NCBI GenBank assembly: GCA_030770535.1
Contig: JASVEC010000018.1
Span: forward strand, 496,001 to 560,000
DNA: 64,000 bases
Reading direction: 5' to 3'
DNA from: Batkoa obscura
Lineage: Eukaryota; Entomophthoromycota; Entomophthoromycetes; Entomophthorales; Batkoaceae
The notes under the pieces are model-generated. The model did no database searches. It had not been told where the DNA came from and saw nothing but the letters and a program-made list of their open reading frames with translations. Below, piece after piece: positions 42,554-53,886 of this stretch. Position numbers and translations under genes: made by a program. The number at the start of each line of letters is the position of its first letter. Position 1 is the first letter of the stretch.

Positions 42554-43507
42554 TTAATTTGAAAACGCTGGTTTAATGGATAGGAAGAGGTTAATGATCC
42601 AAACCTTGACCCTTTTAAACGCTGGATTGTTCCATGCATATTTCTTCGCTAAAATTATAAACATCACAAAGGCTATCAAGGAATAATGTGCTTTATTTAT
42701 ATTTTTAATATAATGCAGCCAATTTCTTACTACTTTGACTTCGCCTTTTTCTGGTGGAATGGGCTTTATTTCTTCATTAACGAAGGTAGTTGAACTAGCT
42801 ACACTCTGATTTTCGTAATGATGATTTGCTGCTTCAATGCACTGCATTATGTCTTGTTTTGTGCTAATTGTCAATATATCATCTTTACCTAATAACTCTG
42901 GGATCTGCTTTTGTTTTCCTAATCCTATTAAACAATGACAATAAAATAAATCCATAATTGAAGTGTAATTTTTTATATATTCTTCATCCATTAACAAGTC
43001 TTTGGGTATGTTTTGTTTATATTCCATTATAAAGTCATACAACACTTTATATTGGTGCTTATGAATAGCAACGAGTGATACTCCTAACATGATATCCATA
43101 GGCTTAGAATATGGGGATGGATAAAAAGTAAGATTAAATAGTTTAATAAAATCCAAAATAGTCTTGTCCATGTTTAATATTAATATCTTCAATTTGAACA
43201 TAGCGTCGTCTGATAAGTCCATCTTTAAGTCGTATTCCTTCTCTTTAGCTTCAGAGTCTACCTTAGTAATAATATTTAACAATAAGGACCATAAATTTCC
43301 GAATAGTAGGAAATGGTTTTTAACCTCTTGCTGAATAGGTTGGGAATAGAACTCTTGTAGTAGCCATTGCTGTTCATCAATTGGAGATTTTAGAGCTAGT
43401 ATTTTCATTATCATCGATATACTTCCTTGCCATACCAAATCATATTCCTTTAATAAAAATAATTCACTTAAAATGTCATATTCCTGTACTAAATCATTGA
43501 TCTCCAT
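42554..43507 (-). CDS. Tail-anchored helical protein (possibly Pex26/Pex15-like)
   Basis: Intronless, 317 residues. All-helical soluble part with TPR-like pacing (YDLVWQGSISMIMKILAL; LGVSLVAIHKHQYKVLYDF; IMDLFYCHCLIGLGKQKQIP), then a Pro/Glu linker and one hydrophobic segment near residues 275-291 (HYSLIAFVMFIILAKKYAW) followed by a short amphipathic C-terminus. This layout resembles the peroxisomal anchors Pex26/Pex15, which recruit the Pex1-Pex6 ATPase, but I see no diagnostic motif. A different tail-anchored protein of ER or mitochondria is equally possible. Confidence 0.6.
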   Translation of the reverse strand: MEINDLVQEYDILSELFLLKEYDLVWQGSISMIMKILALKSPIDEQQWLLQEFYSQPIQQEVKNHFLLFGNLWSLLLNIITKVDSEAKEKEYDLKMDLSDDAMFKLKILILNMDKTILDFIKLFNLTFYPSPYSKPMDIMLGVSLVAIHKHQYKVLYDFIMEYKQNIPKDLLMDEEYIKNYTSIMDLFYCHCLIGLGKQKQIPELLGKDDILTISTKQDIMQCIEAANHHYENQSVASSTTFVNEEIKPIPPEKGEVKVVRNWLHYIKNINKAHYSLIAFVMFIILAKKYAWNNPAFKRVKVWIINLFLSIKPAFSN

Positions 43508-43680
43508 TATTAAATATAAAAGCTAAATGTTTATTTTTATTTCTAAATTATATAGATTTCACAATTTAATGCCATGATAAGTTATAGACTGGTTACTGAT
43601 ACCGAACAAATTAAACATTGCAAAATTAATTGCATAAAATAAAGCTTGAATTTTAATTAAAATCATTTTATCAAATTTAG

Positions 43681-44475
43681 ATGGACCCAAATAAACATGA
43701 AGCTGAACCAGAGCCAATAAAGAGTTTGAAGCACTTACAAGAGGTGTTAGAGACTCTAAAATTTTCAAGAATATCCACAGACTATGTTATAAACCCAAAA
43801 AAATATGGTGGTGGGAAAAAAATATTGACTCAAAAAGAAAAGGATATTTCCGACATCTTTAAAGTTACTATTAAGAAGGAACTAAATTGGGAGCTAAACG
43901 AAATCCTTAGAGGTATCACCAATTGTATTGAAGATGTCATCAATTGCTCAGAGGTTTGAATTATTGTTTTGATTAGATATTTAATTAACATTTTAGATCG
44001 AAAACAAAAACCGGTATATAATTCAAAAAGAAAAATTTCAAATAAATAGTCGAGCTGTGAGCTTGGTAAGCTATGATTAAAATCCGGTTTTTCATCTCAT
44101 TTTTTATTTCAGAATAGAAACGTAGAAAGACTACTGACATTAACTTATAAAATGAAAAGAGGTTTACTACTAAAGCATAGTTATCAGCTAAAAGTACCTG
44201 TTGTTGAAGATGGAGACGCCACCTATAAAAGGGTAGAAGAGCCAGAAGATAAGAAAGAGTATCCAGATAAAGCAGCAAAAGAAGCAGCAAAAAAAGACTT
44301 TGAAAGGATTAGAAATAATAATATTAGAAAAGAAGAACTTGCAAGAAAAGAAAGGGATCTTAAAAGAGAAGAAGCAAGGATTATTCCCAGTATCAAAAAT
44401 TCTAAAGTTTTCCATCCTTATGCTGCTAGAAGGATAAGAACGCTACATTGTTTCTTTCCTGACTATCAAAGTTGA
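43681..44475 (+). CDS. Unrecognised charged protein, three exons
   Basis: Exons 43681-43953, 43997-44065 and 44113-44475 join in phase 0 at each junction to 234 residues. It starts MDPNKHEAEPEPIKSLKHL, has a Gly/Lys patch (NPKKYGGGKKI), a central helical part (RNVERLLTLTYKMKRGLLLK) and a long Lys/Glu/Arg-rich coiled-coil-like segment (KKEYPDKAAKEAAKKDFERI) before the end PYAARRIRTLHCFFPDYQS. The first donor, GTTTGA, departs from the GTAAGT type used elsewhere, but the middle exon has a perfect GTAAGC donor and stays open in the needed frame. Function unknown; composition suggests a nuclear or cytoskeletal subunit. Confidence 0.55.
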
Positions 44476-44742
44476 AGCGATATTTAAAATAATAAAATAG
44501 CATTTTAAAACTAGCTACATTAATTTTATATTTTTAATAAAACATATGAAGCTGATAAATCATAATTGTTAAAGTGATTTTTAGTGATCTTTTCAAGAAA
44601 CCATCATTCATTCTTGAGAAAACCATCTCATGTATACAATTTTATATCAGATATTTTGGCAATTTGGTATAATTTCTATTGGTTAAAAATAAAATATCAC
44701 TTTAGAACTTACAGATAATGAACCTTTAATATCTTTTTTAAA

Positions 44743-45427
44743 ATGAATAACTTTACATTTTTAAAAAAAGAAAGAGAAACGCGTGACATAATAGATGATA
44801 TCAACGAAATAGTAACAAACTTAAGTGGTGATACTGATAAACAAAAAAATATGTACATTGAGAACAGTACGGATATATTGCAGGTAAAATTATTTGTTAT
44901 TCATAAATTGACTAAATATATTAGAGTGAAAATTTGACCGACATTCTAAACTCAATACCCAGTTTACAAATTGAAGATATAAATAGAGTTAGTAATCTCA
45001 ACGTTAATGAAAACTGGAAAGAGCAGTTAAATGAATTATCAGAAACAAGTAAATATGAATGTTTTGCTTAATTATAAAATAATCATTATAAATAGTTGAA
45101 ACAAGTACTTCAAAATTCAAAGAACTTGAACTAAAGATATCGTTATTAAAGGTAATTATACTATAATGTGAGATTATCAAATTAAAATTAATGATGTAGA
45201 ATATAACCCCTAACAATAAAAGTGAAAATTACTCCATGTTCAAAACGATAACTAGTTTTTTACCTAGGAAAGAAAAGGTCAATGAAGACCACGAACAACG
45301 AATTAAAGATAACTTCAAGAATGAATTAGAAATTGAGAAATTAAAATATTTAGAAGAGCTGCAGTTTGAAAAAGACAGATATATTAACGCTTATGTAAGT
45401 CAACTCCAGAAAAGGTGGTATCAATAA
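44743..45427 (+). CDS. Unrecognised coiled-coil protein, four exons
   Basis: Exons 44743-44883, 44925-45048, 45096-45151 and 45200-45427 keep one frame and give 182 residues. It starts MNNFTFLKKERETRDIIDDI, then helical Asn/Glu/Leu-rich sequence (SENLTDILNSIPSLQIEDI; SKFKELELKISLLK) and ends with a strongly charged helix (EKLKYLEELQFEKDRYINAY) and QKRWYQ. Introns are 41-48 nt with GTAAAT/GTAATT donors. It follows the 43.7-kb gene in the same direction by 270 bp. Kinetochore, spindle or SNARE-like subunits are possible; nothing diagnostic is visible. Confidence 0.6.
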
Positions 45428-45816
45428 ACATTTGAGACAAATTATAGGATAATATTTAGAATAGTAATTTTGAAAAGCATTTTTTAATTTTGATATTTTG
45501 ATATTTGGTACTAAATCATAATAAAAGCAAATCAATTAACAAGGCTAGATGAAACATAATTAACATGGCGTTTAGTAAACATCCAATAAAAAATGATAAG
45601 ATCATGGCTTAGAAACCTTAATTAAAAGTGGTTTTAGCTCTTAGCACTATATTGTATTTGGTAAGTTTTTTAAATAATTTGATTCAAAGACAGTTAATGC
45701 AACATTGATTGAAACCATATTGGATCCAACAGGTACTAACTTCTGCTATAGTTGATCCAGCTTCATTTTGAGTAGTATCGTTTTTATCCTAGATCCTCCT
45801 TTTAAAAAAGGGTCAG
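45428..45816. other. Spacer
   Basis: No gene seen; 3' flanks of the neighbouring genes. Confidence 0.35.
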
Positions 45817-45993
45817 TTAATTACATAACCCTTCTTTCAAATATTCAAACATTTTGTTTTTATAAAAAGCAGCCAATTCATTAAAAGTGATCCATTCATC
45901 GTTGCCATCACCTTTTAACTTAATTTTCTTAGAGTTAAGATCAATGTTACTTTTTATATATTCAACACGCCTCTTTACTTTTTTCTTTTTCAT
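45817..45993 (-). CDS. Small basic ORF of 58 residues (doubtful)
   Basis: ATG-initiated, MKKKKVKRRVEYIKSNIDLN at the start, then KGDGNDEWITFNELAAFYKN and YLKEGLCN. The composition is protein-like with a basic start and an aromatic-rich end, unlike random AT-rich frames. It may be a remnant of a longer gene or a real micro-gene. No intron seen, family unknown. Confidence 0.3.
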   Translation of the reverse strand: MKKKKVKRRVEYIKSNIDLNSKKIKLKGDGNDEWITFNELAAFYKNKMFEYLKEGLCN

Positions 45994-46179
45994 AAGCAGG
46001 ATGAGATAAATTTCCGGTTTAACTATGATACTAAGGCAGTGACACTATATTTCCAACCAAGGATTACAACTTTCACTGTGTAATTAGCGATAGTAAACCA
46101 TGAACTGAGGATCAAGCTTATTAAATCATTTTATTCATTTAAAGAGTGATTTTCAGTTCAAGCAATAGCAGTTAAATAA

Positions 46180-46440
46180 TCACATGAAGATTGCAAGCAT
46201 CTTTGCTTCTGAAGCATTCCTATCTGTCAATAACTTTGGTGCTGGAAAGCAAATATTCTCCCCGCAACTTAACAATACTAAATACCAACTATAAGCTAAA
46301 TAACTTACTAATACTATATTGTTGCTATAAGCCCCACAAATTCCTGATGGTATATATACTTGCACCCCAATTGATTGCCACAATATATATAATATGATTT
46401 TCATAATTGATTGGTAGTACGTAACTACTTCTGATTCCAT
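46180..46440 (-). pseudogene. TAF4-like scrap (weak)
   Basis: A minus-strand open stretch ends in APKLLTDRNASEAKMLAI, resembling APKLLVDNNALKAKILPI of the TAF4 gene at 47.7-49.9 kb (11 or 12 of 18 alike). The rest of the frame, rich in hydrophobic residues, does not match. It may be a tail of a third, decayed TAF4 copy. Confidence 0.3.
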
Positions 46441-47680
46441 AATTTGCTTTTGTTTTGATACAAGTGTTTAATAATTATTAGCTTATTTGATTTTGCTTTC
46501 TTTTTATTATTTTTTCGAAAATCGACTCAAACAGATTCCATAAAATGAGTTAATAAAGTATTCTATACTTTGTAACTACTATTTTTTGGTTTAGCCAACA
46601 CTTGAACCTTACTTCAAAGTTACTTTGCTCCTATTCCGATTAGCTTTCAATTTTGAAGGCACACCTTTAAGCAATTATTAAGGAACAAAGAATCAAAGAA
46701 TGTGAATTTCCTGTAGTACAAACATGTCTAAATGGTTCATAATAACAAACACGGTTAAGTATTTAATTCCCTTTTACGACTTAATGTACATAAACAAATA
46801 CTAATGTAAATTTAAAATATACTTTACTTTACACTACTTATCAGAATTATTCATAGATTTTTTTGACACAAGCGGCTTCGTTGGTGCTTTAAGCCTGATT
46901 ATTAGCTAAATTATATGATTCAATTTGTATTTGAATTATTCTTTCAACCTTCGAAATATAAGCACCACGAATGGTAGAAGTTTGCCTTTTAATATAAACT
47001 CTATTAGGATGTGGCTTCGATAATGAAGTACCTGCAGGCTTTTTAACTAGTTTTCTTAATCTAACTGTTTTTTATCATTTATAGTTTTATTTAATGATAA
47101 TTATCTTTTATTAATAAAGTTTGCTGCTTTTAGATGTTTAGCTTGATTTCCTATAATTTAATTTAACTTAGTACTATAGTTTGAGTTATCGTCTATATTA
47201 GACCAACTGTAACTACAAACGTTATTTGATCTACACATATTGGCTCGGTCCTAACCAACTTAGCTACTTCCATCCTTTTTATAAGGTTAAATATAATTAT
47301 TACTGTATCGATATAAGGCCCAATATAATCACTGATGTCACTTAAACTATCTGTACTATATAAAACTACATATGTATATTAATATTTGTTTTAACTTGGT
47401 TAGCCCTCAAAATACTAATATATATCAAATATAAAACACGCACAAATTATGCTATTGGACTCATTCTAATAATGCCTGATACATTTTCACGATATTATTC
47501 TACTTAAACTAGAATACTTCTACTTTTAATAAAATTGCTATTATTGTCATACATGTACTTGTAATTTGATTTTCATCATTCGTTTCCTATTGGTCAATAG
47601 CTTGTCATTTTAAATTGGCTAGTGAGATAGAATAAGTAAAAAGTAAAATTACTCTTCAGTCTTCTATAAAATTCAATAAA
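46441..47680. other. Spacer upstream of the first TAF4 gene
   Basis: About 1.2 kb without a coding frame, tRNA or MITE. It presumably holds the promoter of the TAF4 gene. Confidence 0.4.
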
Positions 47681-49867
47681 ATGGACAATACTAACAAACA
47701 AAGGTCACAAGAAAAGCAAAGCAATAATCCTTCAGCTGACCAAATAGAAAATGACTTCGACAAAAATATGTTTGACTTAAATAATATACCTGAAGAGTTG
47801 GAATTATTTATGAGTGGGGAAACTAATAATCCAGTAGTAAAAGCAGGAAATCAAAATGCTTATAATTCAGCGAATCCAGAGTCCAATGTAGGTAACAATT
47901 TGGATAACAATCCACCTAGCACCCATAATAATGTGAGCGATAAGTCCCAAGCTCCAAATCAAGAACAGCAACAATCACACATAATTTTTAATCCTTATCA
48001 AAGTATGAACCAAAATATGAACCAAAACCTGATGATGCAAAACATGAATAATTTACATAGCTACAATAACATAAATCCATATTATGCAAACCAAATTATG
48101 AACTCAGGATATGGCATAAATCCATTAGCTAATCAGCAAATGAATCAATTTACGCCCCCAATTCAAAATATACTGCCAAGGGCGAATAATTTTGTAAATT
48201 ACAATTCTAGGCCAAACAACGATTTTAAGCCTCAACCCAGGCCCAATGCTCAAACTAATAACATACAAAGCGAAAAGAAGAACAACAAGCCAGCTCCACA
48301 AAGTACTACAAGTACTACAGGTAAACTTTATTTAAATCAAAAAATTTATCTAAAATATTTTAAGCCAAACCAAGTGAAATTCAAAATTTTATGTCGGCTT
48401 TGCCTTTTGAGACGATGATAGCTATTAATGACTTAATAGCTAAATTCAGCAAGCAGATAATCGTTTTTGAAACTTTTGTTGATAAAGCACGAGAGGTATT
48501 AAAAGACAAATTTCCATTATTTGCAAGACTCATACCTGGACAACTAAAAAGGCCAAATCAAGCACAAAGTGAACCACAACCTTCCAACAACCATCCGATT
48601 CAAAGCACTAGTAAACCTTCTAATAATAAAAGTCAGGCTGTAAACAGTTCTAATAAGAAGTAAGAAGAAACCAATTCTTTAACTTTATATTTATTGTTTA
48701 TTTTAGACCTTACAAACCCGAAAATACACAGATTGCTCCAAATAAGATCCCTTATCCAACTAATATTAATTTTAATAGTCGCGTTAAACATTCTTATACA
48801 CCAGCAAAACCAAGTCCTTTAGCTGTTTATTCCTCAAATATACCGCCTAAAATTGCACCTTCTTCAAACCCAAATAAACCTGTTCAAACTATTCAGCCTG
48901 TTCACCCAAAACCTGCTATCAATCAAAGTGCAAAGTAAGCCAGTTTTTGAAGTAAAACTAATATCACTAACGCTTTAAATTAGCAACGATCGTAGATTTG
49001 ATTATGATTCTTTGACTGACGTCATGGGATCTGCTGGTGTTGATCTTCGTGAAGAAAGTGAAAACATACTAAAATCAACAAATTCACATTTAACAAGTTC
49101 CTATTTATATCAAACACAAACGAGTTATGGGACTAAAAGTACCTATACAGCTCCGAAATTATTAGTAGATAATAATGCTTTAAAAGCAAAAATACTTCCA
49201 ATTAGTAATTATTTTTATACTCACCTTTATTTAAAATTTATTTTATATTTTAGTGAAGCAATATGGTCTAACTAAAATTGATCCTCAAATTTATGAATTA
49301 ATATCATTAGCTACACAGCAAAGGTTGGAAGATTTAGTAAGAAAAATGATTTCAGTATCTCAACATCGTAGTCAAACTCAAAACTTACCTCCACCTCCTT
49401 ATAAAGACGGTAGACCAATGTTTAGAATAAAGGTAACCAACAATCCAAAGGAGGATTTAATTATATTACAAAATGAAGAGATAAGAGATGAAAAAAGGCT
49501 AAAGAGACATTTTGAAAGCTTGGAAAATAGTGAAGATCATAATTTGAAAGGAATTAAATTAAATAACGAAGACAGTTGTGAGAGAAAGATTGTCAATAAA
49601 GTTACTACTTACTCTTTCGATAAGACTGAGAAAGTATGGATGTGTGGAAGAAAGCCTGCGTTAACAAGTACTACTTTTTTAAAAAATGAGGATTTAAGTA
49701 TTACTCCTCAAAATGGAGATATAACAGGCGCAACAGAATCTATTGAAAATTCTAAGCAAAATGTAATTTCTATTATTGACGCCATTACTGTGCTTGAAAC
49801 CGATTTTTCAAAAAAAGGAGCCATTAAATCAAAAGTTGTAGAAAGGTTCCGAGCTAACTTGGATTAA
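47681..49867 (+). CDS. TAF4: TAF4 homologue A (TFIID subunit)
   Basis: Five exons (47681-48320, 48365-48659, 48707-48934, 48984-49204, 49254-49867), 665 residues. TAF4 pairs with TAF12 through a histone fold inside TFIID and supports Pol II initiation. The N-terminal third is low-complexity Asn/Gln/Pro/Met-rich. Exon 2 carries a helical block (ALPFETMIAINDLIAKFSKQ; VLKDKFPLFARLIPGQL). Exons 4-5 hold the TAF4 domain: SLTDVMGSAGVDLREESENI, APKLLVDNNALKAKILPI, YGLTKIDPQIYELISLATQQ, RLEDLVRKMISVSQHR. The last conserved piece is IIDAITVLETDF. Intron phases are 1, 2, 2, 1, identical to gene B, with which it is convergent across 146 bp. Relative to B the middle of the domain is more diverged. Confidence 0.88.
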
Positions 49868-50013
49868 TCCCAGAAATTACAGGTTAACTTTAATATGATA
49901 ATTAGCTTTTAATTATTGTGGCCTTTAGCTTAATGTTTCTATTTATTAATAAAACTTATATTAAAGAATTAATATTATATATTGAATATTTTATTACAGT
50001 TTGAAATTTTAAT

Positions 50014-52158
50014 TTAATTCAAGTTTGAGTATTTGCTGATAATAAGCTTTTTAGAATTGGAAGCTGGTGCAGTCAATTGATCAGATTCTAAGACAAATAA
50101 AGCATCTTGAATAGTAAGGACACGGGGAGCATTTTTTCCAAAAGAAGAGTTATAGCGAGGCGTAGAGGGAGTAGATAGAGTTGAATAAGGTTTGTTACCT
50201 AAAGGACTAGAACCATGGGTCGCTGTTTGCTTTGGCACAAGGTTCGATGAAACTGTAGGTTTATAATTATTTTTAACTAAAGGAGAATTTAACCTTGGTG
50301 ATGAAGAGATAGGGGTTGACGTCATCCAAGATTTAGGTACAGAACCTGTAACAAAAGCTGCTGTTTGATTAGCTAGTAACTTTCGATTATCTTCTGATAA
50401 ATTTTTTGGATTGGTAGCTGAATTATCTTTCTTTGTTTTACTTCTTTTACTTTTTGGATCATCTTCTAACTCAATCCCTTGTTCAATTCTTTGTCTCATC
50501 AATCTTTCTTCTTCTCTATCGATACGCTCTAAAACGGTTATATGTCTTTTACTATCCAAATTAACTTGTATTTTGTATTCTGGTCTTCCATTTGGGTTCA
50601 CCTCAGGTTGAGGGAAATTTTGATGATTTTTAACTCGATGCTTACTAGCACTTATCATTCTCTCAATTACTGACCTAACTCTTTCTTCTGCAGCTAATGA
50701 AATTAAATCATATACTTTTCTGTCAATTTGATTTAACCCATTTTGATTTGCTATAAATAATTTTAATAAATCACCAATTTTAGTGCAAAATAATTACCAA
50801 TCCTATTCATTTTTTGAGCAAGTATATCTTTATCAATAAACGGAAGCAAGGGAGGCGTAGCAGTATGCTGTTGTGCTTTAGGATCAACCCTAGTATCCCC
50901 ATAGGGTGTAGCACTTAATGCAGACTTTTTTATGATATTTGCTTCTTCTTTTACATTCACTCCAGTAGATCCCATAACGTCTGTTAATGATTTATAATCA
51001 ATGCCTGTACTATTGTTTATATGATAAAATTTAAAACTTAAAAGTTGTTTTATAAAAATCGTGCAATTACCTTTTGTTAACTGAATTGAGATTATTTGAT
51101 GATGGGGTCTGTTGAGTCTGTAGTTGAGGTTTGTAAGCACTGCTTGGTTTACTAATTTGGGTAGTAGTTAATGGCCTATAAGATTAAACGCGTTAGTTTA
51201 AGAAAAATTACATAATAATAAAAATGTTGCCTGAAGTTCGGATTATTTCCCTGTTGCTCTTGGTTATTTAAAGAAGTACTAGAACATTGTACAGGCTCAG
51301 ATTTTGCTGAATTAGACTGAGCCGAAGTATTTTTCATCAATTGAGTCAAAATAGGATACTTGTCACCAAGAAGATCCCTAGCTTCTCTACTATATTCATC
51401 TGTTTCAATCTCTTTTTTTAATAAACGATTTATCAAGTCTTTAAGTTTGTGACTGACATCTATATGTAAATCATCTAAAAATTTCTTAAATGTTAAATTT
51501 TCATTAGCTGCTTTAGCTTGAGCTTTGGGTATATTTTTTTGACCTAATAATGTATTAATAAATTAATCAATTAATTAATCCTAGTCTCATTACTTGGGCT
51601 ATTGGCCTGTCTATTGTTTACTTTAGATTTAGCTTTGGTAGGCTTTGGTGATGGGGAAGCGATAGCAGAGTTGGATCTACTGGGTTGAATGGGGACATAA
51701 GAATTTGGATTAGGCATTATTGGGACATTTGTATAACTACCACCTCTTATTGAAAGAGGTCTATTGCCAGAATTATATTGAGGTAAAATTTTCGCGACTG
51801 CAGAAAGAATATTTAAATTATTTAAATCATAGCTTGAGGTTATATGCTGATTAATCAAAGGGTATTTGTTGTAATTATTATTATATTGAGGGATATTTTG
51901 GTATATATTTTTCAAACTTCCGGGTGGCATATTACCACTACCAAGTGCCGTTCTCGGCAATATATTGTTAACAGGGCGAACATTATTTTGTGGATTGGGA
52001 GGATTTTGTGGTAACTGTTGGCCTGTTGACTGTGTATTAAAAGTACTAAATTGGCCTAAATTTTGTACACCTGGTAAGTCATTTTTCTTGTTTTTACTAC
52101 TCTTTTTGTTCGGCTTATCTTGGCTATTATTTCCTTGTGGTTGTTGATTTGAACCCAT
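50014..52158 (-). CDS. TAF4: TAF4 homologue B (TFIID subunit)
   Basis: Five exons (51594-52158, 51231-51543, 51071-51175, 50798-51009, 50014-50750), 643 residues. It is a paralogue of gene A with the same exon count and intron phases (1, 2, 2, 1). The N-terminus is Asn/Gln/Pro-rich (MGSNQQPQGNNSQDKPNKKS). Exon 2 has LKDLINRLLKKEIETDEYSR and EARDLLGDKYPILTQLMKN, aligning with exon 2 of A. The histone-fold domain follows: SLTDVMGSTGVNVKEEANII, then DILAQKMNRIG, NGLNQIDRKVYDLISLAAEE, RVRSVIERMISASKHRV. It ends with VLTIQDALFVLESDQ. Intron 2 can only be joined in frame with a GC-AG type donor (AG/GCAACA). The long basic-acidic linker (EEERLMRQRIEQGIELEDDP) is typical of TAF4. Confidence 0.88.
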
Positions 52159-52679
52159 TAAAAATTACTTAAATGAAAAAAGGATATTTTATTTCGAAGT
52201 TTTAATAGCTATTAATTATTTATGCAGACGCTCCTAAATTTGAGTTGAGTTTGCAAAAAATAGGGATTTGAACATAAGTGAAATATAGAAAAAGACTATT
52301 TAAAAAATATTTATAAAAATGATACAAAGCATACTATCTTGGGCCCGTTTTATTTATCAAAGCTTTGGTTTTATTTTAGCTTTATACAATTAAATCGTCA
52401 TACCTATGCTATATATAGTACAATTAATTCTTTAATCGATCATTGTATCATTAATTTATATACAATTACTATACTTTCGATTTATAGCATTATTCTATTA
52501 AACTCAAGCTTTTTTACATCCTTGGAATATTAATCTTAAAATACTACTACTATAGCTATGCGATATATATCCTTGTCGGTACTGCCATTGACATTCACAG
52601 GAACAATAAGAATAACTTTTCAAGGCTTTTTAAATAGTCAAACTTTATGAAGACATAAGAATAAGATTATAAACTTTAT
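52159..52679. other. Spacer between TAF4 B and the second subtilisin
   Basis: Contains the TAF4 B promoter on its left side and the 3' region of the protease on its right. No further gene seen. Confidence 0.4.
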
Positions 52680-53846
52680 TTAAACAATATTGTTGTAAGC
52701 TAAAAGATTAACTGTGTCTGGTTTGTTTTTCTTGATAGCATCTTTTGTTGCGGTCTTTAAAATCTTTTGAGTTATTTGGGAATTAGTTAAAACTTCTTTC
52801 GAAAGATAATAAGCAGCAAGCCCAGCAACATGTGGCGTAGACATAGAGGTGCCAGAAAGGGTATCTGTTTTACCATCATTGTAAGTAGAAACTATAAGTG
52901 AGCCAGGGGCAAATATATCGACACATTTGCCAGTATTTGAGAGGCTCCATACATCATCATTAGCAGTCGATGCAGCTACAGTTATAGCACTAGGAGAAGA
53001 AGCGGGTGACTTAGTACATGCGTCTCTACTATCATTGCCAGCAGAAACAACAATCACAAACCCTTTTAGATAAGCAGTTTCAATAGCTGAATTAACAGAT
53101 TCTGAAACAGGACCACCAAGGGACATACTAATAACATTACCTTTTGCACCCCTTTTATCACCAACAACCCAGTTTATAGCAGAAATAATATTAGCGAAAT
53201 TACCATTGCCATCATTATCAAAGACTTTAACGGCTACTAAATTTACTTTTTTTGCTACTCCATAAGTTTTTGAGCCTACAGTACCAGCACAATGGGTACC
53301 ATGACCAAGACCATCTCCATCATCATCAGTGTCTGTAGTAAACCTTGCACCAAATTTAGCTCTTCCTTCAAACTCTGGATGAGTTAGCAAAATACCACTA
53401 TCAATTACATAGACAGTTACACCTTCACCATTTCCGTCATAAGTGTAAGTAAATGTATTAGTAAAATTACGTTGGGAAATGCGAGATATACCCCATGGGG
53501 CATTTGTTTGGACGGAATCTAATTTAACTTTGACATTTTTTTCGATAAAAGCAACATCACTCAGGCTACGAACCTTTTGCAACACATCTTCAGTCAAATA
53601 AGCACTGTACGATTTTCCAATATGATTATAAACATCTTGGATCTTATTTATACCATTACGCTCAATAAATAAGGACTTGACATAATTAACATGAGCACCT
53701 AAACTGGATTTTGTATTTGGCTTAAGATTGATAATGTAACTTTGATCAACTATATTACCATTAGCAGGGGAATGAAGGGGAGCAAGATTAGCCAAAACAA
53801 TGGACTTTAGAAGTAAAATACTTGTTATAAAAATAGTAGATCTCAT
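52680..53846 (-). CDS. Secreted subtilisin-like serine protease (S8), second copy
   Basis: Intronless, 388 residues, paralogue of the protease at 752-1906 with the same lay-out. Signal peptide MRSTIFITSILLLKSIVLA; I9 propeptide (SYIINLKPN ... VAFIEKNVKVKL); S8 domain with VIDSGI (Asp), [11 protein letters not shown] (His) and GTSMSTPHVAGL (Ser334). The oxyanion Asn lies in the VSAGND block. A GTG 18 nt upstream opens the frame further, but the ATG at 53846 begins the signal peptide directly. A TATAAAAA element lies about 33 nt upstream. Both copies end in LLAYNNI. Likely extracellular; the substrate cannot be inferred. Confidence 0.95.
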   Translation of the reverse strand: MRSTIFITSILLLKSIVLANLAPLHSPANGNIVDQSYIINLKPNTKSSLGAHVNYVKSLFIERNGINKIQDVYNHIGKSYSAYLTEDVLQKVRSLSDVAFIEKNVKVKLDSVQTNAPWGISRISQRNFTNTFTYTYDGNGEGVTVYVIDSGILLTHPEFEGRAKFGARFTTDTDDDGDGLGHGTHCAGTVGSKTYGVAKKVNLVAVKVFDNDGNGNFANIISAINWVVGDKRGAKGNVISMSLGGPVSESVNSAIETAYLKGFVIVVSAGNDSRDACTKSPASSPSAITVAASTANDDVWSLSNTGKCVDIFAPGSLIVSTYNDGKTDTLSGTSMSTPHVAGLAAYYLSKEVLTNSQITQKILKTATKDAIKKNKPDTVNLLAYNNIV

Positions 53847-53877
53847 TTTAAAATTATTTATCACTTAATCTTTATCC

Positions 53878-53886
53878 TTTTTATAT
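53878..53886 (-). promoter_or_regulatory. TATA box of the second subtilisin gene
   Basis: TATAAAAAG on the minus strand about 33 nt before the ATG at 53846. Confidence 0.45.

Noticed and set aside
43112-43127. ATATGGGGATGG inside the tail-anchored gene
   Set aside because: Looks like a MITE terminus but no core follows; it codes a conserved-looking Ser-Pro-Tyr stretch, so chance.
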